A stretch of DNA of 64,000 nt from Desulfobulbaceae bacterium (lineage in GTDB: Bacteria > Desulfobacterota > Desulfobulbia > Desulfobulbales > Desulfocapsaceae), in assembly GCA_003249645.1 (NCBI GenBank), contig QKIH01000044.1, forward strand, positions 1-64,000, read 5' to 3'. How positions within the stretch are numbered: position 1 is the first letter of the stretch; each line of letters starts with the position of its first letter. The position numbers and the translations under genes were made by a program. The notes beneath the pieces were generated by a model, which ran no database searches, was not told the origin of the DNA, and was given only the letters and a program-made list of their open reading frames with translations. Shown piece after piece: positions 24,887-34,351 of the stretch.

Positions 24887-25960
24887 ATGAGCATAAAAAC
24901 TGATACTTTCTTTACCTTTTTTCGACCGCTAAGTCCCATCTACTCAAAATTGATGAGCGCAAGAGAAAAAATGTATTTATCAGAAACCTTTAAAAGCACT
25001 CGTTTTGAGGTTCCCGTTGTGTCTATCGGCAATCTCACCATGGGTGGAACAGGCAAAACTCCCCTGGTGATACATCTGGCCGAACACTTTAAACAGCGAC
25101 AATATCGACCTGCGGTTATCAGCCGTGGCTATAAAGGTGAAGCTGAAAACAGCGTAAATGTCGTCTCAGACTATCAACAAATCTATTTAACGAGCAAAGA
25201 AGCAGGTGATGAGCCCAGATTAATAGCGGAAAGTCTGCCCGGCATTCCGGTACTGACAGGAATAAAAAGAAAGCATCCATGCAAACATGCAATCTCTGCT
25301 TTCGGCTGCGACCTGTTATTATTAGACGACGGCTTTCAGCACTTAGGGGTGCAACGCGACATTGATATTGTTCTGTTTAACGCGCAAAACCTCAAAAAAA
25401 ATTTCAGAGTTTTCCCTGGTGGGGATCTGCGGGAAAACTTCAGCGCATTGCAAAGAAGCAGCTGCATAGTTTTCACCGGAATGACTGACGAACTCCATGA
25501 AGATGTTGCATTATTTATAGATAAACTCAAGTCACATGGTATCGACAAGCCTTCTTTTTACACATCACTTGGCCAGCCGCTTTTTCATGATCTTAAAAGC
25601 CGATTTTTAATTACTCCTGAAAAAACAGGTGGCTCATATTTGAGCTTTTGCGGTATTGGCAACCCGGAAAGATTTAAAGATTACCTGTTGCAGCACGAGA
25701 TCCCGGTAGATTTTTTTCGCAGTTTTAATGACCACCATATTTATAGTCAGCAAGATGTTGATGAACTCGAATTTTATGCCAGGCAAAATGGCATAAGAGC
25801 TCTTTTAACAACAGAAAAAGATGGTGTTAAACTTCGTTCGCTTGATTTTACCATGCCTGTTTTTACCACGAGGCCGGAGCTGATAGTTGACAACGATCTT
25901 TTGACTTTCATAGATGATAAACTTGCATCGTTTTTTCACCGGCAGGTTGACGGGCGATAA
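24887..25960 (+). CDS. lpxK: Tetraacyldisaccharide 4'-kinase
   Basis: LpxK phosphorylates the 4' position of the lipid A disaccharide at the inner membrane, the step after LpxB. The N-terminal amphipathic segment (FFTFFRPLSPIYSKLMSAR) is followed by the P-loop GNLTMGGTGKTPL (about 48-60), GDEPRLIAE, LLLLDDGFQHL and a C-terminal TTEKDGVKL motif, all conserved in LpxK. Length 357 aa is usual. It is divergent from livK, sharing a 168-nt regulatory region, and ends at a clear terminator that separates it from lpxC. Confidence 0.94.
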   Translation: MSIKTDTFFTFFRPLSPIYSKLMSAREKMYLSETFKSTRFEVPVVSIGNLTMGGTGKTPLVIHLAEHFKQRQYRPAVISRGYKGEAENSVNVVSDYQQIYLTSKEAGDEPRLIAESLPGIPVLTGIKRKHPCKHAISAFGCDLLLLDDGFQHLGVQRDIDIVLFNAQNLKKNFRVFPGGDLRENFSALQRSSCIVFTGMTDELHEDVALFIDKLKSHGIDKPSFYTSLGQPLFHDLKSRFLITPEKTGGSYLSFCGIGNPERFKDYLLQHEIPVDFFRSFNDHHIYSQQDVDELEFYARQNGIRALLTTEKDGVKLRSLDFTMPVFTTRPELIVDNDLLTFIDDKLASFFHRQVDGR

Positions 25961-25995
25961 GACATCACATTCAGGCCTAATGTGTTGTCTTTTCT
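25959..25995 (+). terminator. Terminator of lpxK
   Basis: AAGACATCACATT (25959-25971) pairs with AATGTGTTGTCTT (25979-25991) with one mismatch around loop CAGGCCT, followed by TTCT. The stem starts on the lpxK stop codon. Confidence 0.75.
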
Positions 25996-26108
25996 ACTAA
26001 TGTGTGTTTTTTTTTACACACAGAATCAAATTCGCAAAAGCAAGCGCCATTATAAATACTTACGTTTTTTCGCGCTGTTACAACACGCAGGAGACCGTAA
26101 TAGATTGA

Positions 26109-26117
26109 TGGTATACT
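26109..26117 (+). promoter_or_regulatory. Extended -10 element before lpxC
   Basis: TGGTATACT fits an extended -10 (TGnTATAAT) 49 nt before the chosen lpxC start. No good -35 is present at 17 nt, as often seen with extended -10 promoters. A TGTGTGT...ACACACA inverted repeat lies further upstream (26001-26022). Confidence 0.4.
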
Positions 26118-26165
26118 TTTTGCATCATGCATATTGTCTTAACTTATTACTCAAAGGAATTATGC

Positions 26166-27152
26166 ATGACTTCGAAATTAGATTCGCATCAATATACATT
26201 AAGAGATAAAGCCAGCTGTTGTGGCGTTGGTCTTCATTCAGGCCGTAACGTAAACCTCACTATCAAGCCCGCCCCGGTCGATTCCGGCATTCGTTTTCTT
26301 CGAACAGATCTTGCTGAAGCAGAGCCGCTTAAGGCACATATGGACAAGGTTGTTGATACCAGACTTGCAACAACTCTTGGCAATGGTGATTTCAGGGTTT
26401 CTACAACCGAACACCTTCTTGCTGCCCTCAAAGCTTTTGGTGTAGATAACGCAGATATTGAACTGGATGCTGATGAAGTTCCGATTATGGATGGCAGTGC
26501 AGCGCCTTTCTACACACTAATAAAAAGCGTCGGTAAAAAACGCCAGAACGGCTACAGAAAAGCACTTCGCATAACTCAGGAGATAATCTTCCAGGATGGA
26601 GACAAGGTCATCACTATTTCCCCGTATGACGGTTTCATGGTCGCCGGGAAAATACAGTTTGATGACAGCCTGATCAGTACTCAGGAATTCAGCTTTGAAC
26701 TAGGCGGAGAACTGTTTGAGAAAGAAGTTGCCAAGGCCAGAACCTTTGGATACGTCGAACAGGTCGAAGAACTTTGGGCTAACGGCCTTGCACTTGGCGG
26801 TAATCTGGGAAATGTGATCGCTATCCACTGGAACCGCAAATCAGTGCTCAACGAAGACGGTCTGCGTTATAAAGACGAGTTTATCAGACATAAGGTTCTT
26901 GATCTTGTCGGTGATCTCGCCCTTCTCGGCTGCCCGGTACTTGGAAAAGTTTCTGCTTTTAAAGCAGGGCACGCACAGCACCTTGGCCTCATGCAGGCTA
27001 TTGCTGACGCCCCTCATTGTTGGGAAATTGTAGAATTAAAGGAAAATGGTGAACATTCTGTTCTGCACAGTATCATGAATGATACAAAAGAAGCCGCTCA
27101 CGGCCTTCTTATGCCCTTTCTGGCACCTGCAACACTTCCCTCAGCCGCATAA
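26166..27152 (+). CDS. lpxC: UDP-3-O-acyl-N-acetylglucosamine deacetylase
   Basis: LpxC is the zinc deacetylase that commits UDP-acyl-GlcNAc to lipid A. GVGLHSGR near the N-terminus, STTEHLLAAL (zinc His), MDGSAAPF, RHKVLDLVGDLALLG (zinc His and Asp) and AGHAQHLGLM (catalytic His) are all present. The ORF track opens at 26127. The ATG at 26166 is preceded by AAGGAA at a 7-nt spacing and matches family N-termini, giving 328 aa. The C-terminal tail after the last conserved block is about 40 residues and unremarkable. Monocistronic between two terminators. Confidence 0.95.
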   Translation: MTSKLDSHQYTLRDKASCCGVGLHSGRNVNLTIKPAPVDSGIRFLRTDLAEAEPLKAHMDKVVDTRLATTLGNGDFRVSTTEHLLAALKAFGVDNADIELDADEVPIMDGSAAPFYTLIKSVGKKRQNGYRKALRITQEIIFQDGDKVITISPYDGFMVAGKIQFDDSLISTQEFSFELGGELFEKEVAKARTFGYVEQVEELWANGLALGGNLGNVIAIHWNRKSVLNEDGLRYKDEFIRHKVLDLVGDLALLGCPVLGKVSAFKAGHAQHLGLMQAIADAPHCWEIVELKENGEHSVLHSIMNDTKEAAHGLLMPFLAPATLPSAA

Positions 27153-27162
27153 CATAAGTCAT

Positions 27163-27198
27163 AAAAACACGGATCAATATTTGATGATCCGTGTTTTT
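27163..27198. terminator. Bidirectional terminator between lpxC and the hybrid kinase
   Basis: AAAAACACGGATCA (27163-27176) pairs perfectly with TGATCCGTGTTTTT (27185-27198). The flanking A- and T-runs make it usable from both strands, serving convergent lpxC (+) and the kinase gene (-). Confidence 0.8.
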
Positions 27199-27259
27199 AC
27201 CATTGAAAATGGTCTTATTATTTCTTTCAGGTCTTGATTTATAATAACGTGATTTCCTG

Positions 27260-30200
27260 CTAATTGCCGTTTTTCTTCTTTCTGCTGCCCCTTGCCATTA
27301 CTCTGGAAATCTCCTGCAGGATACTGTTTTTTTCAACCGGTTTTCTTATATAACCATTCATACCTGCTTCATAAAATTCTCTTTCATCATCGGCCATGGC
27401 ATAAGCAGTCATGGCAATAATTGGAATCAAACGATTTTTTTCGCCAGCACGTCCTTTCCGCACTGCTTTTGTCGCCTCAAGACCATCCACGACAGGCATC
27501 TGAATGTCCAGCACAACTAAATCAAAATTCTCTTTAGTTAGACACTCGACAACCTCTGCTCCATTTATAACTGCTGTGACATTCAAACCGATGTTTCGTA
27601 AAAGCTGAGCCCCCACCATCCTCGAAACAGGATCATCTTCAGCGAACAACACCTTGTATTTACGTGATAAAGACTCGTTTTCATTTTTCTCGGAGATATT
27701 GTCTTTTTCTTGTTGCAGCTTAAACGGAAGGCTGATGTAAAAGCTCGTACCCTCTTCTTCCCTGCTGTTTACTGCAAGATTTCCACCCATCAGTTCAACC
27801 AGCTGTTTTGAAATGGCAAGTCCCAATCCGGCTCCTCCAAACTGATGCTTATATCGTACCTCTTCCTGTGTAAACGGCGTGAACAATTTTTTCAGCGTCG
27901 AATCAGAAATACCGATCCCGTTATCTTTAACTGTTATAAAAAGACGAACATCTTTTGTATTAACGGCCATATCCAGTTTTTCGATAGTGACCAGCACTTC
28001 ACCTTTAATGGTGAATTTTATCGCATTGCCTATCAGGTTGCTCAAAACCTGTTGAAACCTCACCACATCCCCGATGAGATTATCAGGAACGTCTGTATTC
28101 TTACAGATGGTAAGCTTCAACCCTTTGGATTTGGCTGTTGGTAAAAAAAGTTGGGTGAGAGCGGCGATATTTTCGGAAAGATCGAAAGTCTCCTCCTGAA
28201 TCAGCATTTTTCCAGCTTCAACCCTTGAAATGTCAAGGATATCAGACAGCAGCCTTGTTAACCTCCGGCACGATTGTATGGCAATTTCAATATACTCATG
28301 GTGTTCAGGTTTTGGAGAAGAGTCCTGCATCATCTGAAGCATTCCCATAATGCCATTAATCGGGGTTCTGATCTCATGACTCATGTTCGCTAAAAAGGCC
28401 GATTTCGTTTTATTTGCCTGCTCAGCATCTTTTTTGGCCTGCAGCAGAGTTTCTTCTATTTTTTTTCTTTCAGTAATATCCTGATTGACTCCTGTCAGCT
28501 TAAATTCATTCTGTTGATTTGTTTTTACTCTCTTGAATTTTACAGCAATATGCCTGATCTCATTGTTTCTGGTGATTATTCGATGCTCAGTTGTATGATA
28601 AAAATCAGACGTTTTAACGCTGAGAAACGCACGAATACTTTCCTCAACCAGATAGCGGTCATCGGGATGAACAAAGTTGACCGTGTAATCATGAACAGAC
28701 ATCTTGCTGCCTTCTCTTTGCGAATTTGTTGCATATAGTGAATAAAACTGGTCGTTAAATAGAAAGTACCCCTCCCCTTTTTCATTAAGAACACCTTCCC
28801 AATGGCCCATTTTTGCGAGATCCAACGCCAGAGCTAATTTCAGGTTTGATTCGGCAAGAGCATCACGTTTCTCTGCCAATTCTTTTTCGCTCTTCTTTTT
28901 GCTCGTTATATAACGTGCCTGGTTAACATTTTGATAGGCCAGCCTTGACATATAATTCGTAAACAGATCAAGCGCCTGAGAAACTGACTCGAACTGTTCT
29001 TCTGACATCACCGGAATTTGACGGTATTCTCTCAGCATTTTTGCAGGATCCGCTCCGATCTCCACTGCATACCTCTCAATCTGTGCATCGATAGGCGTGT
29101 CGGATCGCACCTGACCAATGATCCAGCTGGCCAGATGCTTCTCTCCTACAGTAATATTCGCTCCTGCAAGCCAGCAGCCAACAACCGGGCACAAGGTAAT
29201 ATTAGGCCCAACACACTGATGTTGGGCCATGATTGCGTCGGTCATTTTACAATGCACCGCCCCTTTTTCTGTGCTTCGTATTAAGTCAAAGCAAAGATCT
29301 GTGGTATTGCTTGGTTTTGTAATAGGAACACCATCAGGGTCGACTATCATACAGCCGACGCCAGTAGCTTGAGAAAACACATCCTGAAATTTTTGTATTT
29401 CGTCCAGACTGAAAAGATCATCGAAACAGATTTTTTCATTCGATTCAAGTGGCGTTGTAAGGGATAAAATGCGTTTCTCCAAAGCCTCTTCCAGCTGTTT
29501 TCTTTCTGTAATATCATCAAAGACGCCAAGTACACCGATAATGTTTCCCCGTTCATCTGTCAGAGGAGATTTTGATGTATCAACCCAGCGTAGTTCTCCT
29601 TCAGAGGTGTGCACCTGTTCAATCATTTCAACCGGTTCCCCTGTTGATACAACCTTTTTATCAACCCCTCTGTAGGCTTCCGCCATATCTCGCGGCATGT
29701 TTATGTCAAAATCAGTTAGACCTACCAGCCCTGCAGGTGTTCGAAAACCGAAAGTACTCGCAAAGACATTATTGCAACCAAGAAACACTCCATTTAAATC
29801 TTTCCAGAATACTGCCTGTGGAATGGTATTGATTATTTTGTTCAGCATGTCACGGCTTTGCCGAACATTCTCAGAAGCTCGTTTTATCTCGGTTATATCC
29901 TGAACCGTACCGAAAAATTTAACTATGTTTCCTTGATCATCTTTCTCAACAGTTCCTCTGGTAATGAGATAAAGGAAATGCCCTTCACTGGAAAGAGTAC
30001 GATGCTCAATGCTTAAATATGTTTTCCCCTTTCTCTTTCCAGCATCTCTAAAAGCCGCTACCACTTTTTTTCTATCATCAGGGTGTATGAGTTTTCTCAG
30101 TCTTTCTGCAGGGATATAATTATAGAGATCACCTTGCGAATAACCATAAATTTCGCATGCTTCACTTGACGCCGAAATGAGGTCCTTTTCAGGGAAATAC

Positions 30201-30991
30201 TCCCAGTGCCCTAGTCTTGCATATCTTTGTGCATCAAGATATCTGGCGTGGTTTTCTTCATATCTTCGTTCAATTTCCTTTCTTTTTCTGATATCAATAA
30301 AATAACCGTAAACCTCTGAAATATCATCTTTTCGAAAAATTCTAGCATGATGATAAACCCACACTTTTTGCCCCAGAGCTGTAACAAGCATACACTCCTG
30401 GTCAGTCAGGGTGTGTAACTGATGAATTTGCTTATCGCCTAATCGGCTCAGCTTGGCTATTTCCGGACATCTGAATATCTGCGAGAAAGGAATATCTCCG
30501 TTGACAATGCGTTTGGCGTCATAACCAAATTGTTTTATATTTTTAGAAACTGAAACGACCTGTAATTCGCTGGTTATTTCCAGCTTATATCGTACGACAG
30601 GCCCATCTTCAAACAAGGCATCAGCACAAGATTCATTGTGATCAGGTTCTCTTCTCTTTGCTACTTGATCTGAAGACGGCGTACTCCATGGTTGGAGCAG
30701 CACCAGGCTGAATCTTCCTGAAGGGAGATCCAATGAGCTTATACTGGCTATTCCTGCCTCTATAACCCTGCCTTTTTCATTTGAGATGTAAATGGATGGA
30801 GAAGTGAAGGAATGGCTATACTGTTCAACCGGTCCAAAAACAGTGTTGACCGGCATTAATTCGGCTTCTTTATTACTGTACCCTGTCAACTCTTCTGCAA
30901 CGGGGTTAATATAGCAAAGCAGATCCTGATTGTTTTTGACATATGCCGCATGGCTCAACAGATCGAGGATTTCAGTGTTCAACTCTTCCAT
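27260..30991 (-). CDS. Hybrid sensor histidine kinase with multiple PAS domains and a PocR domain
   Basis: A 1243-aa soluble-looking kinase. About four PAS-type domains occupy residues 1-505; one segment has NPVAEELTGYS and another AVFWKDLNGVFLG. A PocR sensory domain follows at about 530-695, recognisable by VGCMIVDPDG and its Cys-rich centre (HCKMTDAIMAQHQCVG...CPVVGCWLAG). A fifth PAS lies at about 730-860. Next are HisKA (FLANMSHEIRTPINGIMG, His near 875), HATPase_c (DNGIGIS, GAGLGLAISKQL) and a C-terminal REC with phospho-Asp in VLDIQMPVVDG. PocR domains are thought to bind small hydrocarbon or diol-like ligands. There is no obvious membrane helix and no adjacent response regulator. Signal and output are unknown. 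Confidence 0.88.
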   Translation of the reverse strand: MEELNTEILDLLSHAAYVKNNQDLLCYINPVAEELTGYSNKEAELMPVNTVFGPVEQYSHSFTSPSIYISNEKGRVIEAGIASISSLDLPSGRFSLVLLQPWSTPSSDQVAKRREPDHNESCADALFEDGPVVRYKLEITSELQVVSVSKNIKQFGYDAKRIVNGDIPFSQIFRCPEIAKLSRLGDKQIHQLHTLTDQECMLVTALGQKVWVYHHARIFRKDDISEVYGYFIDIRKRKEIERRYEENHARYLDAQRYARLGHWEYFPEKDLISASSEACEIYGYSQGDLYNYIPAERLRKLIHPDDRKKVVAAFRDAGKRKGKTYLSIEHRTLSSEGHFLYLITRGTVEKDDQGNIVKFFGTVQDITEIKRASENVRQSRDMLNKIINTIPQAVFWKDLNGVFLGCNNVFASTFGFRTPAGLVGLTDFDINMPRDMAEAYRGVDKKVVSTGEPVEMIEQVHTSEGELRWVDTSKSPLTDERGNIIGVLGVFDDITERKQLEEALEKRILSLTTPLESNEKICFDDLFSLDEIQKFQDVFSQATGVGCMIVDPDGVPITKPSNTTDLCFDLIRSTEKGAVHCKMTDAIMAQHQCVGPNITLCPVVGCWLAGANITVGEKHLASWIIGQVRSDTPIDAQIERYAVEIGADPAKMLREYRQIPVMSEEQFESVSQALDLFTNYMSRLAYQNVNQARYITSKKKSEKELAEKRDALAESNLKLALALDLAKMGHWEGVLNEKGEGYFLFNDQFYSLYATNSQREGSKMSVHDYTVNFVHPDDRYLVEESIRAFLSVKTSDFYHTTEHRIITRNNEIRHIAVKFKRVKTNQQNEFKLTGVNQDITERKKIEETLLQAKKDAEQANKTKSAFLANMSHEIRTPINGIMGMLQMMQDSSPKPEHHEYIEIAIQSCRRLTRLLSDILDISRVEAGKMLIQEETFDLSENIAALTQLFLPTAKSKGLKLTICKNTDVPDNLIGDVVRFQQVLSNLIGNAIKFTIKGEVLVTIEKLDMAVNTKDVRLFITVKDNGIGISDSTLKKLFTPFTQEEVRYKHQFGGAGLGLAISKQLVELMGGNLAVNSREEEGTSFYISLPFKLQQEKDNISEKNENESLSRKYKVLFAEDDPVSRMVGAQLLRNIGLNVTAVINGAEVVECLTKENFDLVVLDIQMPVVDGLEATKAVRKGRAGEKNRLIPIIAMTAYAMADDEREFYEAGMNGYIRKPVEKNSILQEISRVMARGSRKKKNGN

Positions 30992-31136
30992 TCTATGTAA
31001 ATAGACAGTCTTTTATTTTGTCAGGCTTTTTTTCTCTCAATGACGAACCTGATGAATGTTACCATACCATTTTTTTAAATACCAATATTTAAGCGTAATC
31101 AATTTTAGTCAATCTTACAGATACTCTTCAGCCTTG

Positions 31137-31553
31137 TTACTCACCAATAATCTTCACTAAAACCCGTTTTTTTCTTCTTCCGTCAAATTCTCCGTAAAAG
31201 ATCTGTTCCCATGTACCGAAATCCAGGCGACTATCCGTTACTGCTACAACAACCTCACGCCCCATTATCTGGCGCTTCATATGGGCATCTGCATTGTCTT
31301 CATAACCATTATGACGATACTGATTAACAGGGGCATGAGGGGCGAGCTTTTCGAGCCATACCTCATAATCGTGATGGAGACCTGATTCATCGTCATTAAT
31401 GAATACAGACGCAGTAATATGCATGGCATTACAGAGCAGAAGCCCCTCTTTAATCCCGCTTTCCCGCAGACACTCTTCCACTGTTGGAGTAATATTGATA
31501 AACCCGCGTCGTGAGGGTATTTCGAACCAGAGTTCTTTACGATAGCTTTTCAT
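31137..31553 (-). CDS. yjbQ: YjbQ family protein (UPF0047)
   Basis: A small (138 aa from the chosen start) protein of the YjbQ/UPF0047 family, which has weak thiamine-phosphate-synthase activity in vitro but whose physiological role is unsettled. Family motifs are [32 protein letters not shown], and the metal-binding-type [12 protein letters not shown] and [12 protein letters not shown]. The ORF track starts at a GTG (31562). The ATG at 31553 has AAAGG 8 nt upstream and matches family N-termini. It is the only thiamine-linked gene besides thiL in the window. Divergent from the TolC-family gene. Confidence 0.85.
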   Translation of the reverse strand: MKSYRKELWFEIPSRRGFINITPTVEECLRESGIKEGLLLCNAMHITASVFINDDESGLHHDYEVWLEKLAPHAPVNQYRHNGYEDNADAHMKRQIMGREVVVAVTDSRLDFGTWEQIFYGEFDGRRKKRVLVKIIGE

Positions 31554-31924
31554 AGGAAACACCTTTCTTAATATTTTTTTTTGCCCTTAAAACAGAAAGC
31601 CGAGCATATTTAAAAGCATATCCACTGCTTTTTGAAATAAAAATGAACCATCTTCTATATGATGACTATTTCTTTTTTTCACGGTCAGCTAGCTTTTGAT
31701 AAGGTTCTATTATATGTCAAACACTTTGCTTTTTTAATAAATATATCAAGATAACTCCATGCCATCACAATGTAACAATTATATCATGAAACTAAGATTT
31801 CATTTTTCTTTTCAGATAATATAAGATCCGGTTAATCTTTAGGGATTTATTATTCATCCATGAGATTTATGTTATGAAGATAGTTTTTTTTGTATGTCAT
31901 CACCGTATCAGGAGGAAACTGCAG
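31554..31924. other. Intergenic region between yjbQ and the TolC-family gene
   Basis: 371 nt, strongly AT-rich, with no convincing gene. On the minus strand TATAAT (complement of 31709-31714) with TTAAAA 17 nt upstream (31732-31737) is a reasonable promoter for yjbQ. A short ATGAAA...TTTCAT inverted repeat (31786-31803) and the palindrome AGCTAGCT (31687-31694) are present without evident meaning. The TolC gene's strong Shine-Dalgarno AGGAGG is at 31910-31915. Confidence 0.4.
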
Positions 31925-33331
31925 ATGATCCAACTGCCGCAGCTTTACCGCAGAGCCGTAACCTATTCACTTCCGATAATTATTTTTGGAATGTTTTCCT
32001 GTGGACCAGTCATAGCGCAGAAGACTGAGATAAAAAAAGCAACTCTTGATGAATGTATCGAAGAAGCTCTTGCAAATAACCACAGAAAACCGGTTTCGCA
32101 ATATGCTGTTCAGATGGCTGAAGCACAACACAAACAGGCTCTTGGTTCTTATTGGCCGCAAATCGCTGTTCAGGGCAGCTATCAAAAGCTTGATGAGTCT
32201 GTCAATTTTGTTTTTCCAAGTCAGATCATGTCATTTCCTGGCTTAACCATTGCCACTCCTGAGCAAAATATTGAAGTTATCAGTGATCAGCATTTCACTA
32301 CGTCAGCCAACGCTACCTGGCTGCTTTATGATGGTGGAATGCGCAAGGGCATTACTTCGCAAACCCAGGGCCAGATTGACGTAATGAAAATCGAAGCCCG
32401 GCGAACCGATCTCGAAATTATTGACAGCGTACAGCGTTATTACTGGGGCGCGGTACTGGCTGAAAAGCTTTATCAAACAAGTGTTGATACTCTCAGCCGC
32501 ATGGAGGCAACTCTCAATCTCACAGAAACGATGTATAAGGAAGGTAGCGGACGGGTAAAAAAAACAGACTACCTGAGCAACAAGATTATGGTTGAATCTA
32601 TTAGGGCCATGGTTGCACTTCTTGAAAAAAACAAACTCAGCACCGTTGCAGCTCTTGCCAACACCATGGGGCTCAGCTGGGATCAAAGTGTGGTTCCTGC
32701 AGATAATAACCTACCATATGTGCCGATGGATCTTGACCTTGATAATCTGGTCGCAACTTCATATCAATTTAATCCTGACTGGTCAAAACTTCTCATCGGC
32801 CTTCGTGTCGCTGAAGGGGCACTGACAGAAGCCAAAAGCGGTCATCACCCTAAACTTGCTGTTACAGGAAAGGTCTATAAGTGGTGGCCGAACTCTGATG
32901 AAGGCCTTGCCACAGATCAAAATGAAGAGGGATGGCAGCTTGGAGTCGGTATTGAACTGCCGATTTTTAATGGCATGTCAACGACCAGCCGCGTACTTGA
33001 AGCAAAGGCGCGCATAGGAAAACTCAATGAAGAAAAATACCTCCTGAAAGAGGGCCTCGGCCTCCAGATCAGAGACATATTTCTCTCTCTTGCTGCTGCT
33101 GAAAAATCACAGGATGCCACACTTGAGGCAATGAATTCCTCAATTGAGAATCGTGACCTTAATACCAGAGCTTACCAGAACGATCTGGTTGAAACAGAAG
33201 ATGTCATCCAGGCTCAACTGGTCGAAGGCCTGATGACAGCACAACATTTCAAAGCCCGTTATGACCATATCGCACTGAAATCTCAACTTCAGCTTGCAGT
33301 TGGTTCTGAATTGTTTAAAACTTTACAATAG
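31925..33331 (+). CDS. TolC-family outer membrane efflux protein
   Basis: A 468-aa outer-membrane factor that would form the exit duct of a type I or RND/MFS-type exporter. A signal peptide (hydrophobic PIIIFGMFSCGPVIA, cleavage near IAQ|KTE) precedes two OEP repeats rich in alanine-containing coiled-coil helices (for example LDECIEEALANNHR at the start and the second-half YQNDLVETEDVIQAQL). The ORF track begins at 31874, but the ATG at 31925 has AGGAGG 9 nt before it and a clean signal peptide. No membrane-fusion or inner-membrane pump gene is adjacent, so it is an orphan. The three PhnD-like genes follow on the same strand after 78 nt. Confidence 0.82.
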   Translation: MIQLPQLYRRAVTYSLPIIIFGMFSCGPVIAQKTEIKKATLDECIEEALANNHRKPVSQYAVQMAEAQHKQALGSYWPQIAVQGSYQKLDESVNFVFPSQIMSFPGLTIATPEQNIEVISDQHFTTSANATWLLYDGGMRKGITSQTQGQIDVMKIEARRTDLEIIDSVQRYYWGAVLAEKLYQTSVDTLSRMEATLNLTETMYKEGSGRVKKTDYLSNKIMVESIRAMVALLEKNKLSTVAALANTMGLSWDQSVVPADNNLPYVPMDLDLDNLVATSYQFNPDWSKLLIGLRVAEGALTEAKSGHHPKLAVTGKVYKWWPNSDEGLATDQNEEGWQLGVGIELPIFNGMSTTSRVLEAKARIGKLNEEKYLLKEGLGLQIRDIFLSLAAAEKSQDATLEAMNSSIENRDLNTRAYQNDLVETEDVIQAQLVEGLMTAQHFKARYDHIALKSQLQLAVGSELFKTLQ

Positions 33332-33409
33332 TAGATAGAAATTTTGGTTTTAAAATAGCCCATCAGTTCTCAAACAGGAGACACACCCTGTATTACAATA
33401 TCAAATTTT

Positions 33410-34333
33410 ATGCCGTATAGTTTTTTCTATTATTTTTCTAGATATTCCATGCGTTTTTTCCTCTGCATGTCTGTCACAGTCTTCTGTTTTCTCTTTCTTT
33501 TCTCTCATGACAGCTATTGTTCGGAAGAAAAATTCAGAATCGGCTTTTCTATTAAAACACTTGGAGAAGTTAATCAAAATGATGCCATAGCAGCTGTACA
33601 GTTGTGGACTAACGGGCTCGCAAGTGATAACAAAATACCTATTGATCCTGAACCGATTATTTTTTCATCTCTCGATCAGATGAAGAACGCATTGGACAAC
33701 AGGATGATAGATTGCGTCAATATCACAACGCCGGAGTTTGCGGCCATTGAAAACAAAATAGACACAAACTACATGATAGCAGGATTAAAGCAGAACTCGA
33801 TGTATGAAGAATATGTCGTAATAGTCAGAAAAAGTTCAGGCTTTAATTCAATAAATGATCTTCAAAATAAATCGATTGTCGAACTCGACACATCCAGAAC
33901 GTCATTGGCACCACTCTGGCTTGACGCTGAATTGCATCTTAAAAAACTGCAACCGTCTACATCATTTTTCTCAAAAATCGAATCTGTAAACAATCTTACA
34001 GCTTCCGTACTTCCTGTTTTCTTTAACAATTCAGACGCCTGCCTTGTCAACAAGTCGGGATTTGAAACAATGGTTGAACTGAACCCACAGCTTGATCAGC
34101 AATTGAAAATCATTCTACAATCCAAGCCTTACATCCCGATGTTGTTTGCTTTTCGAGCAAATTACAACAGCCCATTTAAGAATCAGGTGCTAAGCCATCT
34201 GGAAAACTGGCACAACTCTCCTGAAGGCAGACAAATACTAACCATTTTCCAAACCGATAGTATAATCAGATTTACGTACGACCAGTTACTTGACTCGCTG
34301 GAATTGGTTAAGCGGCATCGAAGTCTGCAATAG
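33410..34333 (+). CDS. PhnD-like periplasmic substrate-binding protein (copy 1 of 3)
   Basis: A PhnD/SsuA-like (type II periplasmic fold) binding protein, a group known for phosphonate, phosphite and related anions. A hydrophobic leader with cleavage near SYCS|EEK precedes FRIGFSIKTLGEVNQNDAIA. The QLWTNGLA motif, the SLDQMKNAL segment, the SLAPLWLDAEL block and PVFFNNSDACLVNKSGFET follow; the last two recur almost unchanged in copy 2. The 33410 ATG has no Shine-Dalgarno, and a second in-frame ATG at 33449 gives a tighter signal peptide. First of three tandem paralogues, with no permease or ATPase gene nearby. They run into sensor kinases, so it is more likely a receptor than a transporter subunit. 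Confidence 0.78.
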   Translation: MPYSFFYYFSRYSMRFFLCMSVTVFCFLFLFSHDSYCSEEKFRIGFSIKTLGEVNQNDAIAAVQLWTNGLASDNKIPIDPEPIIFSSLDQMKNALDNRMIDCVNITTPEFAAIENKIDTNYMIAGLKQNSMYEEYVVIVRKSSGFNSINDLQNKSIVELDTSRTSLAPLWLDAELHLKKLQPSTSFFSKIESVNNLTASVLPVFFNNSDACLVNKSGFETMVELNPQLDQQLKIILQSKPYIPMLFAFRANYNSPFKNQVLSHLENWHNSPEGRQILTIFQTDSIIRFTYDQLLDSLELVKRHRSLQ

Positions 34334-34351
34334 CGATTGATTTTTCTCATT

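Noticed and set aside
25982-26209. 75-aa ORF between lpxK and lpxC
   Set aside because: It runs from the lpxK terminator through the lpxC promoter region into lpxC in another frame and has no ribosome-binding site.
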